NCBI GenBank assembly: GCA_036676195.1
Contig: JAKFDK010000104.1
Span: 1-56,701, forward strand
Direction: 5' to 3'
DNA: 56,701 nucleotides
Origin: JAKFDK01 sp036676195
GTDB lineage: Bacteria > Bacillota > Sulfobacillia > Symbiobacteriales > ZC4RG38
A program made the translations under genes and the position numbers. Positions 8,441-17,447 of the stretch are shown here, piece by piece. Position 1 is the stretch's first letter, and every line of letters starts with the position of its first letter. A model generated the notes under the pieces. That model did not search any database, was not told where the DNA came from, and worked only from the letters and a program-made list of their open reading frames with translations.

Positions 8441-9388
8441 ATGTTAAGCAATTACTGGCTGGGCATTCTGCAACAGATCTGCCTCAATGCACTCCTGGGC
8501 ATCAGTGTTTATCTGCCCATCAGCACCGGGCAACTGTCCCTGGGCTCCGGTGGCTTTGCCGCCATTGGTGGGTTTACCTCGGCCATTCTGGTCATATCGG
8601 CCGGCTGGCCCTTGTGGCTGGCCATTGGGGCGGGCGCCCTCGCTGCTGCTGTGGTCGCCGTGGTAGTGGGCTACCCGGCGCTGCGCCTGCGCGGGGTATA
8701 TTTGGCGGTGGCCACTCTGGGGTTTGGCGAGGTGGTACGGGTGGTGGCCCTGAACCTGGACGTGACCGGGGGGGCACTGGGCCTGAAGAATATTCCCAAC
8801 CTGAGCGTGCTGGCGCAAAAGTGGGCCCGGGCCACCTGGAACGAGGCACCGCTGGGTATGACCTTCAGCCAGGCGGGCAATGTGTTGGTTCTGCTGGGTC
8901 TGCTGGTCCTGCTGGCACTGGTGCTCACCGGAGTGCTGCTGCTGCATCACTCCCGCTATGGTCGCGCCTGCGCGGCCATCAAGGCCGATGAAGTGGCGGC
9001 CGAGGCCGCCGGCATCCGCCCGGCCTACTTCAAGCTGCTGGCCTTTGTGCTCGGGGCGGCTCTGGCCGGCCTGGCCGGGGCCTTTATTACCCATCTGAAC
9101 TATGCCCTTTCCTCCGGCGATTACGGTTTTAGCCGGGCGGTGGAAATGTTGTTGTATGTGATTTTAGGCGGCATGCACGCACCCGCCGGGCCGGTGGTGG
9201 GGGCAGCAGTCGTCCAGGCATTGCTGGAGGGCCTGCGTAACCTGACACTGAATGGACAGCGGCTGGACGACTGGCGTCTGGTGGCCTATGGCGCTCTGAT
9301 GTTGATTATGATCGGGCTGCGTCCCCAGGGGCTGGTGGCGCCGCGGCGCAAACGGCCGGCGCCGGTGCACAGGGGGAAAGCCACATGA
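8441..9388 (+). CDS. livM: Branched-chain amino-acid ABC transporter permease LivM
   Basis: The second membrane permease of the liv importer, 315 aa with multiple helices. The family's YLPISTGQLSLGSGGFAAIGG near the start and the EAAGIRPAYFKLLAFVLGA coupling region are clear. GGAGGT precedes the ATG. The gene begins one base after the livH stop and its own stop overlaps the livG start as ATGA, so translation of the three genes is probably coupled. Confidence 0.93.
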   Translation: MLSNYWLGILQQICLNALLGISVYLPISTGQLSLGSGGFAAIGGFTSAILVISAGWPLWLAIGAGALAAAVVAVVVGYPALRLRGVYLAVATLGFGEVVRVVALNLDVTGGALGLKNIPNLSVLAQKWARATWNEAPLGMTFSQAGNVLVLLGLLVLLALVLTGVLLLHHSRYGRACAAIKADEVAAEAAGIRPAYFKLLAFVLGAALAGLAGAFITHLNYALSSGDYGFSRAVEMLLYVILGGMHAPAGPVVGAAVVQALLEGLRNLTLNGQRLDDWRLVAYGALMLIMIGLRPQGLVAPRRKRPAPVHRGKAT

Positions 9389-10149
9389 GCCAACTGGAGC
9401 TGAGTGGGGTCAGCCGGTATTTCGGGGGCCTGGCTGCCGTGGCCGGGGTGGACCTGGTGGTGGCGTCAGGCGAGATCCGCGGTCTGATCGGTCCCAACGG
9501 GGCCGGCAAAACGACCCTATTCAATGTCATTACTGGCCTCTACCCGCCCAGTAGCGGTCAGGTGCAGTTCGCCGGCCGGGCCATCGGGGGTCTGCCCCTG
9601 TTCGCCGTGTCACGCCAGGGGATCAGCCGGACCTTCCAGAACATCCGGCTGTTCAGCCAGATGACCGCTCTGGAGAACGTCCTGGTCGGTCAGCACCTGC
9701 GCCTGCAGGCCGGACTGTGGGCGGGCATCTTCCGGCTTCCTGCCCAGCGGCGGGAGGAGGCACAGGCCCGGCAGCGGGCCATGGATTGGTTGCAGTGGGT
9801 CGGGCTGGCAGACGTGGCGGACCAGGCTGCCGGCACGTTGTCATACGGGGCGCAGCGGCGTCTGGAAATCGCCCGGGCGTTGGCGGCAGAGCCACGCCTC
9901 TTGCTGCTCGACGAACCGGCCGCCGGGATGAATGAGTCTGAGAGCCGGGACCTGATGGACCTGGTGCGTCGGATCCGTGACCGGGGCGTCACCGTTCTGT
10001 TGATTGAACACGACATGCACGTGGTGATGGGCCTGTGTGACCGGGTCACGGTCCTGAATTTCGGTCGAAAAATTGCCGAAGGGACTCCAGCAGAGATCCA
10101 GGCGGACCAGCAGGTCATTGAGGCTTACCTGGGCCGGGAAACCACCTGA
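9385..10149 (+). CDS. livG: Branched-chain amino-acid ABC transporter ATP-binding protein LivG
   Basis: One of two cytoplasmic ATPases energising the liv importer (254 aa). Walker A GPNGAGKTT, a Q-loop segment (GISRTFQNIRLF), the ABC signature region LSYGAQRRLEIARAL (a variant of LSGGQ usual in LivG), Walker B LLLLDEPAAGMN and the H-loop EHDMH are all present. The start overlaps the livM stop as ATGA. Confidence 0.94.
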   Translation: MSQLELSGVSRYFGGLAAVAGVDLVVASGEIRGLIGPNGAGKTTLFNVITGLYPPSSGQVQFAGRAIGGLPLFAVSRQGISRTFQNIRLFSQMTALENVLVGQHLRLQAGLWAGIFRLPAQRREEAQARQRAMDWLQWVGLADVADQAAGTLSYGAQRRLEIARALAAEPRLLLLDEPAAGMNESESRDLMDLVRRIRDRGVTVLLIEHDMHVVMGLCDRVTVLNFGRKIAEGTPAEIQADQQVIEAYLGRETT

Positions 10150-10194
10150 GGCAGGAAATCGCTCGCACCCGGGCGGGGGAGAGGGAGGCACGGC

Positions 10195-10917
10195 ATGTCG
10201 TCGATGTTGCGCGTGACAGAACTGGAGACTGCCTATGGTGCAATCTTGGCACTTCAAGGCATGCAGATAGAGGTCAATCGCGGTGAGGTGGTAGCCCTCA
10301 TTGGTGCCAACGGGGCGGGCAAAACCACATCATTACGTACCATTTCCGGTCTGGTGGCACCGCGCCGGGGCCGGATCGAATTCCTGGGCCAGAACATCAC
10401 CGGCTGGCGGCCGGACCGCCGGGTAGCCCTGGGCCTGGTGCAAGTGCCGGAGGGGCGGTCGATTCTCGGGCGGATGACGGTGCAGGAAAACCTGGAGATG
10501 GGCGCTTATCTGCGGCGCGACCCGGCCGGGGTCAGCGCCGACCTGAAACGGGTGTGGGACCGCTTTCCCCGCCTGGCCGAACGCAAGGGACAGTTGGGCG
10601 GCACGCTGTCCGGCGGCGAACAGCAGATGCTGGCCATTGGCCGTGCCCTGATGGCCAGGCCGCAACTGTTGTTGCTGGACGAACCCTCCATGGGTCTGGC
10701 GCCACTGGTGGTGCAGGAAGTCATGCAATGGGTGCAGGAAATCAATCGGGAAGGCATCACGGTGTTGCTGGTCGAGCAGAACGCCCGACAGGCCCTGCGC
10801 ATTGCCCACCGGGCCTATGTTCTTGAGACCGGTCGTGTGGTGCTGCACGGGCCGGCGGCTGACCTGGCCAGGGACCCCCGGGTGGTGGGGGCCTACCTGG
10901 GCGGCCGCACCGCCTGA
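10195..10917 (+). CDS. livF: Branched-chain amino-acid ABC transporter ATP-binding protein LivF
   Basis: The second ATPase of the liv importer (240 aa) and the last gene of the operon. Walker A GANGAGKTT, signature LSGGEQQMLAIGRAL, Walker B LLLLDEPSMGL and the H-loop replacement VEQN, typical of LivF, are present. GAGGGAGGC precedes the ATG. It ends 7 nt before the stop of the convergent metallo-beta-lactamase gene, and I see no strong terminator between them. Confidence 0.94.
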   Translation: MSSMLRVTELETAYGAILALQGMQIEVNRGEVVALIGANGAGKTTSLRTISGLVAPRRGRIEFLGQNITGWRPDRRVALGLVQVPEGRSILGRMTVQENLEMGAYLRRDPAGVSADLKRVWDRFPRLAERKGQLGGTLSGGEQQMLAIGRALMARPQLLLLDEPSMGLAPLVVQEVMQWVQEINREGITVLLVEQNARQALRIAHRAYVLETGRVVLHGPAADLARDPRVVGAYLGGRTA

Positions 10918-10924
10918 GGCCGCA

Positions 10925-12328
10925 TCAGCCGGTGGCCCCGGGGCAGCCCCTTGCCACTTCGTCCAGGCGGTAAACGGCCCCGTGCTCGGGCAGCAACCGG
11001 GGCATACCCGGTACCTGCAACAGTTCCGGGCGCAGGCTGTGTACAGGGATCAGCACTCGCGGGGCAATGTCTGCTGCCATCTGTTGCAGATCCCCCGGAC
11101 TGGCATGTCCGGTGGCGGACAGCCCCACCCGGGTCACCCCGAAACGGCGCAACCACATTTCCATTCGGGCAAACGCCGGGTCGAAGCGGCCCAGGGGCTC
11201 ACCGCCGGCATGGATGAACAGTGCCCCCGGACCGGGGCGCAGGCTGGCCAGTTCCCCGAGTCCGGGGTAGGTCAGTTGGGCCAGCCAGTGGCCCGGTTCA
11301 GCCGCCACTTCGGTCGCCCCCACCACCGGAATGTCAGCCTCGCCGGCGAAAGTTGCCAGCCAGGCCGGCGCCCGGTCCTGGGCCAGGGCCGTGCGCTCGG
11401 TTGCCGTCAGGTACAGGGCGACTGCCGACAGCGCCCCGCCGCAGCGGGCGTACAGTTCGGCGGATGCCGGCGCCAGCGCCAGGGTACGGCCTGCCGCCTG
11501 TGCTGCGGTCGCCAGCGCCGTGATGCGCTCCACGTTGCGGGGATACAGGCTGATAAAGGCCGGCACCGGCCCGGCATTCAGCAACGCGTGGAGACGGGGT
11601 GCCAGTTCCGGCTCGGCCACGGGCGGCTGGAGGGACCCCCGTTCCGCTTCGCCCAGACGGGTTCCTTCAATGATCAGGGCCAGGGGCTGCGCCGCCCGGG
11701 CCCGAGCCACAAAGGCCGCGGTCCGGTCGGGGTGGGCGCCGTGGCAGCGCAGGTCCCCGGTGAACGCTACGGTGCCGGCACGGGTTTCCACCAGGAAGCC
11801 GGACGCACCGGGAATATCGTGGTCAACCGCCAGGGGAGTGACCCGCATCGGGCCGACCTGCACTGCCATCTCCCATTCGAACGGGCGATAGTCCCGGGCC
11901 GGCCCCACGGTGGGATCGGCGTTGATGGCCCGCAGGGCCAGGGCCATGCGCACCGCTTCTGCGTGCATGTACACGGGAATCCCGGGGGCAATCAGGTCGA
12001 TGAGGGCGCAGTGGTCCAGGTGCAAATGGCTGATAAACACGGCGGTGTCCGCCGGCCCCCGGGCCGGTCCGGCAGGCAGGGCCGCGCCGCCATCAGGCAG
12101 GGCCGGGTGGTACAGCCCGGGCAGCGGTGGGGCATAGCCCAGGGCCAGGTACTCGGACAGGACGGTTTCTGGCTGTGGCCGCAGGCGCTGGTCGTAATAG
12201 TCTTCCCCCGGGGCGTAGGCCAGCCCGAAATCCAGCATGACCCGGTAGCCGGCATCCTGAATCACCACCTTGGTGCCGCCAATGGTGCCGAGTCCGCCCC
12301 AGAAACAAATGGTTGGGGTATCTGCCAC
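10925..12328 (-). CDS. RNase J-like metallo-beta-lactamase-fold protein
   Basis: A 467-aa protein of the metallo-beta-lactamase superfamily. It has the metal motif HLHLDH (residues 101-106), a downstream histidine region (LAVDHDIPGASGF) and an aspartate (VAFTGDLRCHG). The C-terminal SATGHASPGDLQQMAADIAP and IPVHS segments resemble the beta-CASP/RNase J type of nucleic-acid-acting member. It is shorter than RNase J (about 555 aa) and diverged, so an RNA or DNA substrate is only a guess. GTG start behind GGAGGTG. It is last in a minus-strand set behind the ABC importer, separated from it by a hairpin. Confidence 0.8.
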   Translation of the reverse strand: MADTPTICFWGGLGTIGGTKVVIQDAGYRVMLDFGLAYAPGEDYYDQRLRPQPETVLSEYLALGYAPPLPGLYHPALPDGGAALPAGPARGPADTAVFISHLHLDHCALIDLIAPGIPVYMHAEAVRMALALRAINADPTVGPARDYRPFEWEMAVQVGPMRVTPLAVDHDIPGASGFLVETRAGTVAFTGDLRCHGAHPDRTAAFVARARAAQPLALIIEGTRLGEAERGSLQPPVAEPELAPRLHALLNAGPVPAFISLYPRNVERITALATAAQAAGRTLALAPASAELYARCGGALSAVALYLTATERTALAQDRAPAWLATFAGEADIPVVGATEVAAEPGHWLAQLTYPGLGELASLRPGPGALFIHAGGEPLGRFDPAFARMEMWLRRFGVTRVGLSATGHASPGDLQQMAADIAPRVLIPVHSLRPELLQVPGMPRLLPEHGAVYRLDEVARGCPGATG

Positions 12329-12348
12329 CGGTGCACCTCCGCAAAGAC

Positions 12349-12374
12349 AGGCGGGCGGCGTTTGCCGCCCGCCT
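12349..12374 (-). terminator. Perfect 11-bp stem-loop between importer operon and MBL gene
   Basis: AGGCGGGCGGC, loop GTTT, GCCGCCCGCCT: a perfect 11-bp stem. Read on the minus strand it follows the solute-binding gene and precedes the MBL ribosome site, with only a short T-containing tail (GTCTTTGC). It may be a partial terminator or a 3'-end stabiliser setting high expression of the binding protein. Confidence 0.6.
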
Positions 12375-12400
12375 CGGAATGGGTCTGCGATTACAGCGAA

Positions 12401-13699
12401 TCAGCGGGCGAGCAGGTCGTTGGCTTGCCGGGCGGCTTCACCCAGGGCTGTCTTGGCGTCGGCCTGACCGAGAACGGCCTTTTCCACCGCTGTCGTGATC
12501 AGGTCCTGCACCGATTGCCACTTGGGGTGGTTCGGTTGAATGACACCCTTGTCCATGGCAGCGCTCAGTACACCGTACTCGGGGTTGGCCTGTACGAAGT
12601 CCTTCCACTCTTTGGTTTCCACCGCCGACTTGCGTACTGGCATGTAGCCGGTCTTGGCAATGGCCCACTTGAGGGTGCCTTCCTTCCCGGTGAGCCACAG
12701 GATGAAGCGGGTGGCAGCCTGGGTCTCCTCCGGATTGACACCGGTCACGATGGACACGTTCGCCCCGGACAGCGGCACTGCCTCGCCCCCGGGGCCGCTG
12801 TAAAGCGGAGCCACGCCCCACGGGTGCCCGCTGGCGGGCTTGATGAAGGCGAAGGAAGCCGAGGTGGTGGCGATCATGGCGGCCCGGCCTTCGTTGAAGT
12901 AGTTGGACTGGTATTCCTTTGGCTTCAGTTGAATGGCGCTGCCCTCCCGGGCCATATCCACGATGAACTGCAACGCCTGGACGCCGGCCTCACTGTCAAA
13001 GGTAGCCTTGCCGTCTTGGACCCACACGCCCCCGGCCTGGGAGAAGTGCTGGCCAAAGTAATAAACGTCGGCTGGGAAAGCGGTGCCATAGCGTTGGCCG
13101 GCGACCGTGACCTCCCTGGCTACCTGTCGGAATGCATCCCAGTTCCCGGGCGGGTTGGTAACAAGAGTCTTGTCGTAAATGAGTACAATAATGGACTTGT
13201 TGAACGGAAGAGCGTAGAGTTTTCCCTCGTATGTAGCGGCATCCAGCAGGGCCGGGACGTAGTCAGCCTTGTCCGCAGGGGGCACCAGGTTGTCCAGGCC
13301 CTGTACGGCCTTGGCCCCCAGCAGCCGGGTCAACATGGAATCCGTGTTCTGCACCACCGTGGGCGGCTTACCGGCGGCGATGGCGGCCATCAGCTTCTTT
13401 TCCAGGTCCTTGTAGCTGCCCTGGTAGACTTCCTCGACCTCAACGTCCGCCTGGCTTTCATTGAACTGTCGGACCAGAGTCTGGAGGGTCTGACCATGGG
13501 CGGAATCCGGGGACATGCCGTGCCAGAATATGATCTTCACCGGGTCCTTCTGCGGTGCCGGTGCCGTGGGCGCCGCCGGGGCAGATGATGATTCGCCCGC
13601 CGGACCGGCCGGCGCGGGCGTTTTGGCCCCACCGCACCCGGTGGCTGCGGCCATGGCCGCAACCAGCAAGAGGGCAAGGCCTCTGCGGCTGATCCGCAT
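12401..13699 (-). CDS. ABC transporter solute-binding lipoprotein, UgpB-like
   Basis: A 432-aa lipoprotein with signal sequence and lipobox ATGC (Cys22), an Ala/Pro linker, then a family 1 solute-binding domain starting KIIFWHGM. The segments RQFNESQADVEVEEVYQGSY and AAIAAGKPPTVVQ resemble UgpB-type glycerol-3-phosphate or glycerophosphodiester binders. That specificity is inferred, and an oligosaccharide is possible. The ATG at 13699 follows a GGAGG about 12 nt upstream; longer in-frame versions lack a signal peptide. Third in an operon after the two permeases. Confidence 0.88.
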   Translation of the reverse strand: MRISRRGLALLLVAAMAAATGCGGAKTPAPAGPAGESSSAPAAPTAPAPQKDPVKIIFWHGMSPDSAHGQTLQTLVRQFNESQADVEVEEVYQGSYKDLEKKLMAAIAAGKPPTVVQNTDSMLTRLLGAKAVQGLDNLVPPADKADYVPALLDAATYEGKLYALPFNKSIIVLIYDKTLVTNPPGNWDAFRQVAREVTVAGQRYGTAFPADVYYFGQHFSQAGGVWVQDGKATFDSEAGVQALQFIVDMAREGSAIQLKPKEYQSNYFNEGRAAMIATTSASFAFIKPASGHPWGVAPLYSGPGGEAVPLSGANVSIVTGVNPEETQAATRFILWLTGKEGTLKWAIAKTGYMPVRKSAVETKEWKDFVQANPEYGVLSAAMDKGVIQPNHPKWQSVQDLITTAVEKAVLGQADAKTALGEAARQANDLLAR

Positions 13700-13725
13700 C
13701 GTTGCTCGATTCCTCCTTGAATGGG

Positions 13726-14550
13726 CTATCCTTTCAGTCCGGTCCTGGCCACACTTTCCAAGAATTGTTTCTGTGCCGCCAGGAACACGACTAACACCGG
13801 AGCCAGGGCCATGGCTGCCGCGGCCATCCAGATCTGATACTGCGGTCCTTCGTCCTGCATCAGTGACATCAGACCGGGGGGGACGGTGCGCATGCCCGGG
13901 GAGTTGGTAACGATCAGGGGCCAAAGAAACGAATTCCAGGAGCCGACAAACTTGAGCAACGCCACGGTGGCAATGGGGGCACGGGACAGCGGGAGCATGA
14001 CCTGCACAAGAAACCGCACATGCCCGGCCCCATCGAGCAGCGCTGCCTCCTGCAGTTCACGGGGGATTTGCAGGAAGTGCTGGCGCAGCAGAAAAATGGA
14101 AAACGCCGACGCGATCCAGGGGATAATCAGGGCCCAGTAGGTGTTCACCCAGTTCAGCTTCGTGAGCGTAATAAAGTTGGGTACTAACAGTACTTCACCG
14201 GGGATCATCATGGTGCTGAGCAGTACGATGAAGAGGAGACTCTTTCCAGTAAAGGCCATCCGGCTGAATGCATATGCGGCCAGGATGGCCAGTAGCACCT
14301 CACCGAGAACGGTGACAAATGCGACAAAAAAGCTATTGAAGAAGTAGCGGCCGAACAGCGGCTGGGCAGCCCAGGCTTGCAGATAATTGCTCCACTGCGG
14401 AATGGCCGGGAACCAGGTGGGTGGAGCGATCAGCGTTTCCCGGTAAGTTTTCAGGGAATTGGTCAGCATCCAGAACAGCGGCAGCAGCATGACGGCGCTG
14501 CCGGTCAGTAAGACAGTGTGGGTCGCCAGCCGGCGGCCCCACTGACCCAA
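13726..14550 (-). CDS. ABC sugar-type permease, MalG/UgpE family
   Basis: A 274-aa inner-membrane permease with about six hydrophobic helices. The cytoplasmic EAA loop (ELQEAALLDGAGHVRFLVQV) that docks the ATPase is intact. It works with the upstream MalF/UgpA-type permease and the downstream binding lipoprotein. The start is uncertain: TTG at 14550 gives the usual length but has a weak ribosome site, and the GGGGG that could serve one lies about 17 nt upstream. The gene starts 23 nt after the preceding stop. Confidence 0.88.
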   Translation of the reverse strand: MGQWGRRLATHTVLLTGSAVMLLPLFWMLTNSLKTYRETLIAPPTWFPAIPQWSNYLQAWAAQPLFGRYFFNSFFVAFVTVLGEVLLAILAAYAFSRMAFTGKSLLFIVLLSTMMIPGEVLLVPNFITLTKLNWVNTYWALIIPWIASAFSIFLLRQHFLQIPRELQEAALLDGAGHVRFLVQVMLPLSRAPIATVALLKFVGSWNSFLWPLIVTNSPGMRTVPPGLMSLMQDEGPQYQIWMAAAAMALAPVLVVFLAAQKQFLESVARTGLKG

Positions 14551-14573
14551 TCTGCGGATAGCCCCGACCCCCT

Positions 14574-15527
14574 TCAGGAATAGTGGACTCGCCGGCGGGC
14601 GTACCAGAACTGCACCATGGTGACAGCCAGAACCATAAAAAACAGGATATAAGCACTGGCTGAGGCATACCCCATCCGATACTCAGTCCAGGCTTTTTCG
14701 TAGATGTAGAACACGATGGTGGTGGCGACCCGCAGAGGACCGGGTTTGCCGCCGTAGAGAACGTAAATCTCGGTGAAGACCTTGAAGGCTCCGATCATGG
14801 CCGTGATGGAAACGAAGAAGGTGGTGGGGGTGAGCAGCGGCCACGTAATATGCCAGAAAACCTGGCGGCTGTTGGCCCCGTCTACCCGGGCGGCCTCGTA
14901 CAGTTCCTTGTCCATGTTCTGGAGCCCGGCGAGAAAGATCACCGTGTTGTAACCAACCGTTTTCCAGATTGACATGACGATGATGGTAAACAGGGTCCAT
15001 TTCGGATCCAGCAGCCACTTCTGGGGTGGGAGGTGAAACCAACTCAGAATGTAATTGAGCAGCCCCCACTGGTCGTGGTAGATCCAGGCCCAGACCATGG
15101 CAATGGCCACCACGGTGGTGATATAGGGAATGAAGAAGGCCAGACGGTAAAAGGCCCGGAATGACAGGGACCGGTTCAGCAGCAGGGCGACGCCCAGGGC
15201 AATGCCGATTTCCAGTGGTACCGTACCCAGGACATACATTACCGTGTTGCGGACCGACTTCCAGAACAGGGGATCGGCAAATAACTCCCGGTAATTGTCG
15301 AACAGGATGAACTGGCGGTCCGGACTGATCATGTCCCAGTCGTAAAGGCTGAGCACAAATGCCCGGCCCACCGGGTACAGAGTGAAGGTGCCCAGTACCA
15401 GCAGGGTCGGCAACAGGAAGCAGTAAGCCAGTGCATGATCGGCCCACAGCTTGCGGCGGCCCAAGCGGGACCCGGGTACGCGCGCCGGCAGGTCAGGCCG
15501 CCTGGCCAGGGACACGGAAGGTTTCAA
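14574..15527 (-). CDS. ABC sugar-type permease, MalF/UgpA family
   Basis: A 317-aa membrane permease with about six helices after a basic N-terminal tail. It has the EAA loop (ELYEAARVDGANSRQVFWHI) and LFWKSVRNTVMYVLGTVPLE typical of UgpA/MalF relatives. It is the first gene of the minus-strand operon permease-permease-binding protein-MBL protein. TTG start with GGAGGG about 8 nt upstream. No ATP-binding gene lies in this operon, so it must borrow an ATPase made elsewhere, as MsmX-dependent importers do in Bacillus. Confidence 0.9.
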   Translation of the reverse strand: MKPSVSLARRPDLPARVPGSRLGRRKLWADHALAYCFLLPTLLVLGTFTLYPVGRAFVLSLYDWDMISPDRQFILFDNYRELFADPLFWKSVRNTVMYVLGTVPLEIGIALGVALLLNRSLSFRAFYRLAFFIPYITTVVAIAMVWAWIYHDQWGLLNYILSWFHLPPQKWLLDPKWTLFTIIVMSIWKTVGYNTVIFLAGLQNMDKELYEAARVDGANSRQVFWHITWPLLTPTTFFVSITAMIGAFKVFTEIYVLYGGKPGPLRVATTIVFYIYEKAWTEYRMGYASASAYILFFMVLAVTMVQFWYARRRVHYS

Positions 15528-15662
15528 GGGCAGGCCCTCCCGGTCGGTCTGGTTTGAGCCACCAGGAAATCCGTTTTTAGGATGTTCCCTTTGCAGTTCA
15601 TCTCGTTCGACAGAGTATGCCGGCCTTCCTGCCGAAAGTCTTACTTTATAGGTAAATCAAGC

Positions 15663-15705
15663 CATCCAGGGACGAAGGAGAAAACTGCCCCTGGATGTGT
15701 TTTTA
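15663..15705 (+). terminator. Intrinsic terminator-like hairpin upstream of spoIVB
   Basis: CATCCAGGG (15663-15671), a 17-nt loop, CCCTGGATG (15689-15697), then a T-rich run (TGTTTTTATT). It reads as a plus-strand terminator but no plus-strand gene precedes it in the divergent gap from 15528. It may end a short transcript or act as a leader attenuator for spoIVB. Confidence 0.55.
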
Positions 15706-15807
15706 TTGGCATTGCCGTTACGTTATGTCAGGATATTTGGCCGTTCCCGAGGGGACGATAACGGCAGCCTCGGCAAACATGAGCTTCCGCTCGAGGGTGG
15801 TGGCGGA

Positions 15808-17313
15808 ATGCAGTTCCGGGACAGTGGTCGCTGGGCGGCCCGCCTGATCGGTGCTGCCCTCATTGCGGCTATACTTGCCAGCTTGCCGGTGTCGGCCCGC
15901 CTGGGCCTGCCCGGATACATCCGCATCGCCCGGGGCCAGGTCCAGGAGTTCCGGCTTAGCCTGCCGGTTCCGGTAACTGTCCGCTCGACCCAGGACGGGG
16001 TCTTACAGTTGAATGGGAGCGATGTGGGCCCGTACGGTCGGCGGCTGAGTCTTTCCGGCCCGGTCAATCTGGCGTCCGTGGACCTGGGCCAGACGACACT
16101 TGACTTCCGGTTGTTCGGTTGGATTCCGTTCCGGCGCATGACCGTAGATGTGGTGCCACCTGTCCAACTCGTTCCGGGCGGCCATTCCATCGGGGTGCTC
16201 CTGCGCTCCAACGGGGTGATTGTCGTCGGTCATGCCGGCGTACGGGAGCCCGGCGGCCGGGTGATCCAGCCCGGCCGGAGCGGAGGCGTGGAGATCGGAG
16301 ACGTGATTGTCAGCATCAATGGAACCGAAGTGGATAACGAACAGCAGGCCGCCGGTCTGATCGAAGAGGCAGGCCGCCACGGTGAGCCCGTGGATTTGGT
16401 GGTCAAGCGGCGCGGCCGTCCGCTGTTCCGCCACCTGCAGCCCGTCCTGGACCGGGCATCGGGGCGGTGGCGGGTGGGTCTTTACATTCGGGACGGCACC
16501 GCCGGGGTGGGCACACTCACCTTCTACGAACCACAAACCAGAAAATACGGCGCCCTTGGTCACGTGGTGGCCGACGCAGAAACCAACCAGCCCGTGGAAG
16601 TTCGGGGCGGCCACATCGTTCAGGCAGCGGTCACGTCCATCGAGAAGGGCGAACGGAATCACCCGGGCGAAAAGGTAGCCATTTTCATCGATGAGGATCA
16701 GTGGATCGGGTCAGTGGAGCGGAACACCCGCCATGGGATCTTCGGCACCATGCAGAAGGTACCGGACAACCCGTTCTACCCGCAACCGGTACCGGTGGCC
16801 CTGGCCAGCCAGGTTAAAGAAGGGGCCGCCGAAATCCTGACGGTTGTAGGCGGGCAACGGCTGGAACGGTTCGGGGTGGAAATTCTTCGGGTGAACCGTG
16901 AGGCCCAGGCCGATGGCAAGAATCTGGTGGTGCGCATCACTGACCCGCGCCTCATCGCCCGCACCCGGGGCATTGTGCAAGGCATGTCGGGGAGCCCGAT
17001 CCTGCAGGACGGGCGACTGGTCGGGGCCGTCACCCACGTATTCGTCAGTGATCCGTCCCGTGGGTACGGCGTACTGATCGAATATATGCTCCAGGAAGCC
17101 GGTATGTTGGACAGCGGCCGCAGCCGGGCCTGGGGGAGCCTCGGGGAGCGCAAGCTCACCGGGGCTCGTCTTTTGCCTGCCCGAGTCTGTGCCGTTCGTG
17201 GGCACCGGGGCGGGCTGCCGGTCGGAAACGGTCGATTCGTGCCGAATAAGGCGGAAACCGTGCATAGCATCCAGACACCGTTTGACGAAATCAGACAAAT
17301 TCCGACCCGGTGA
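15808..17313 (+). CDS. spoIVB: SpoIVB, intercompartmental signalling serine peptidase (S55)
   Basis: SpoIVB is made in the forespore and crosses to the intermembrane space to trigger pro-sigma-K processing. Visible here are an N-terminal membrane anchor (about residues 8-30), a PDZ domain (about 125-215, IGVLLRSNGVIVVGH to VDLVVKRRG), the catalytic His region YGALGHVVAD (about residue 251) and the serine motif VQGMSGSPI (about 392). ATG at 15808 behind a G-rich site. After GYGVLIEYMLQEAG, where the family normally ends, about 65 basic, unrelated-looking residues follow, making 501 aa versus 426 in B. subtilis. spo0A follows, as in most spore formers. Confidence 0.92.
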   Translation: MQFRDSGRWAARLIGAALIAAILASLPVSARLGLPGYIRIARGQVQEFRLSLPVPVTVRSTQDGVLQLNGSDVGPYGRRLSLSGPVNLASVDLGQTTLDFRLFGWIPFRRMTVDVVPPVQLVPGGHSIGVLLRSNGVIVVGHAGVREPGGRVIQPGRSGGVEIGDVIVSINGTEVDNEQQAAGLIEEAGRHGEPVDLVVKRRGRPLFRHLQPVLDRASGRWRVGLYIRDGTAGVGTLTFYEPQTRKYGALGHVVADAETNQPVEVRGGHIVQAAVTSIEKGERNHPGEKVAIFIDEDQWIGSVERNTRHGIFGTMQKVPDNPFYPQPVPVALASQVKEGAAEILTVVGGQRLERFGVEILRVNREAQADGKNLVVRITDPRLIARTRGIVQGMSGSPILQDGRLVGAVTHVFVSDPSRGYGVLIEYMLQEAGMLDSGRSRAWGSLGERKLTGARLLPARVCAVRGHRGGLPVGNGRFVPNKAETVHSIQTPFDEIRQIPTR

Positions 17314-17447
17314 CCGGCCGGTCCAGCCCGGCGAACAAACCGGCACGGGCCGAAGTTGGCCAATTGTTTACTTGGTAACAGTAGAACAGTGTCGGCTTGA
17401 AATAGACTATTATGAAGCAAATTGATTCCCATCCGGGTGGCTTGGCG

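Noticed and set aside
10802..13588. A 928-codon plus-strand open frame across the MBL and solute-binding genes
   Set aside because: It is antisense to two well-supported minus-strand genes, has no family features, and is rich in Gly/Arg/Gln/His as expected for a GC-rich shadow frame.
15606..15612. 0A box in the importer-spoIVB gap
   Set aside because: A single TGNCGAA heptamer is expected many times by chance in 57 kb; unlike the spoIIA cluster there is no companion site or sigma-H promoter.
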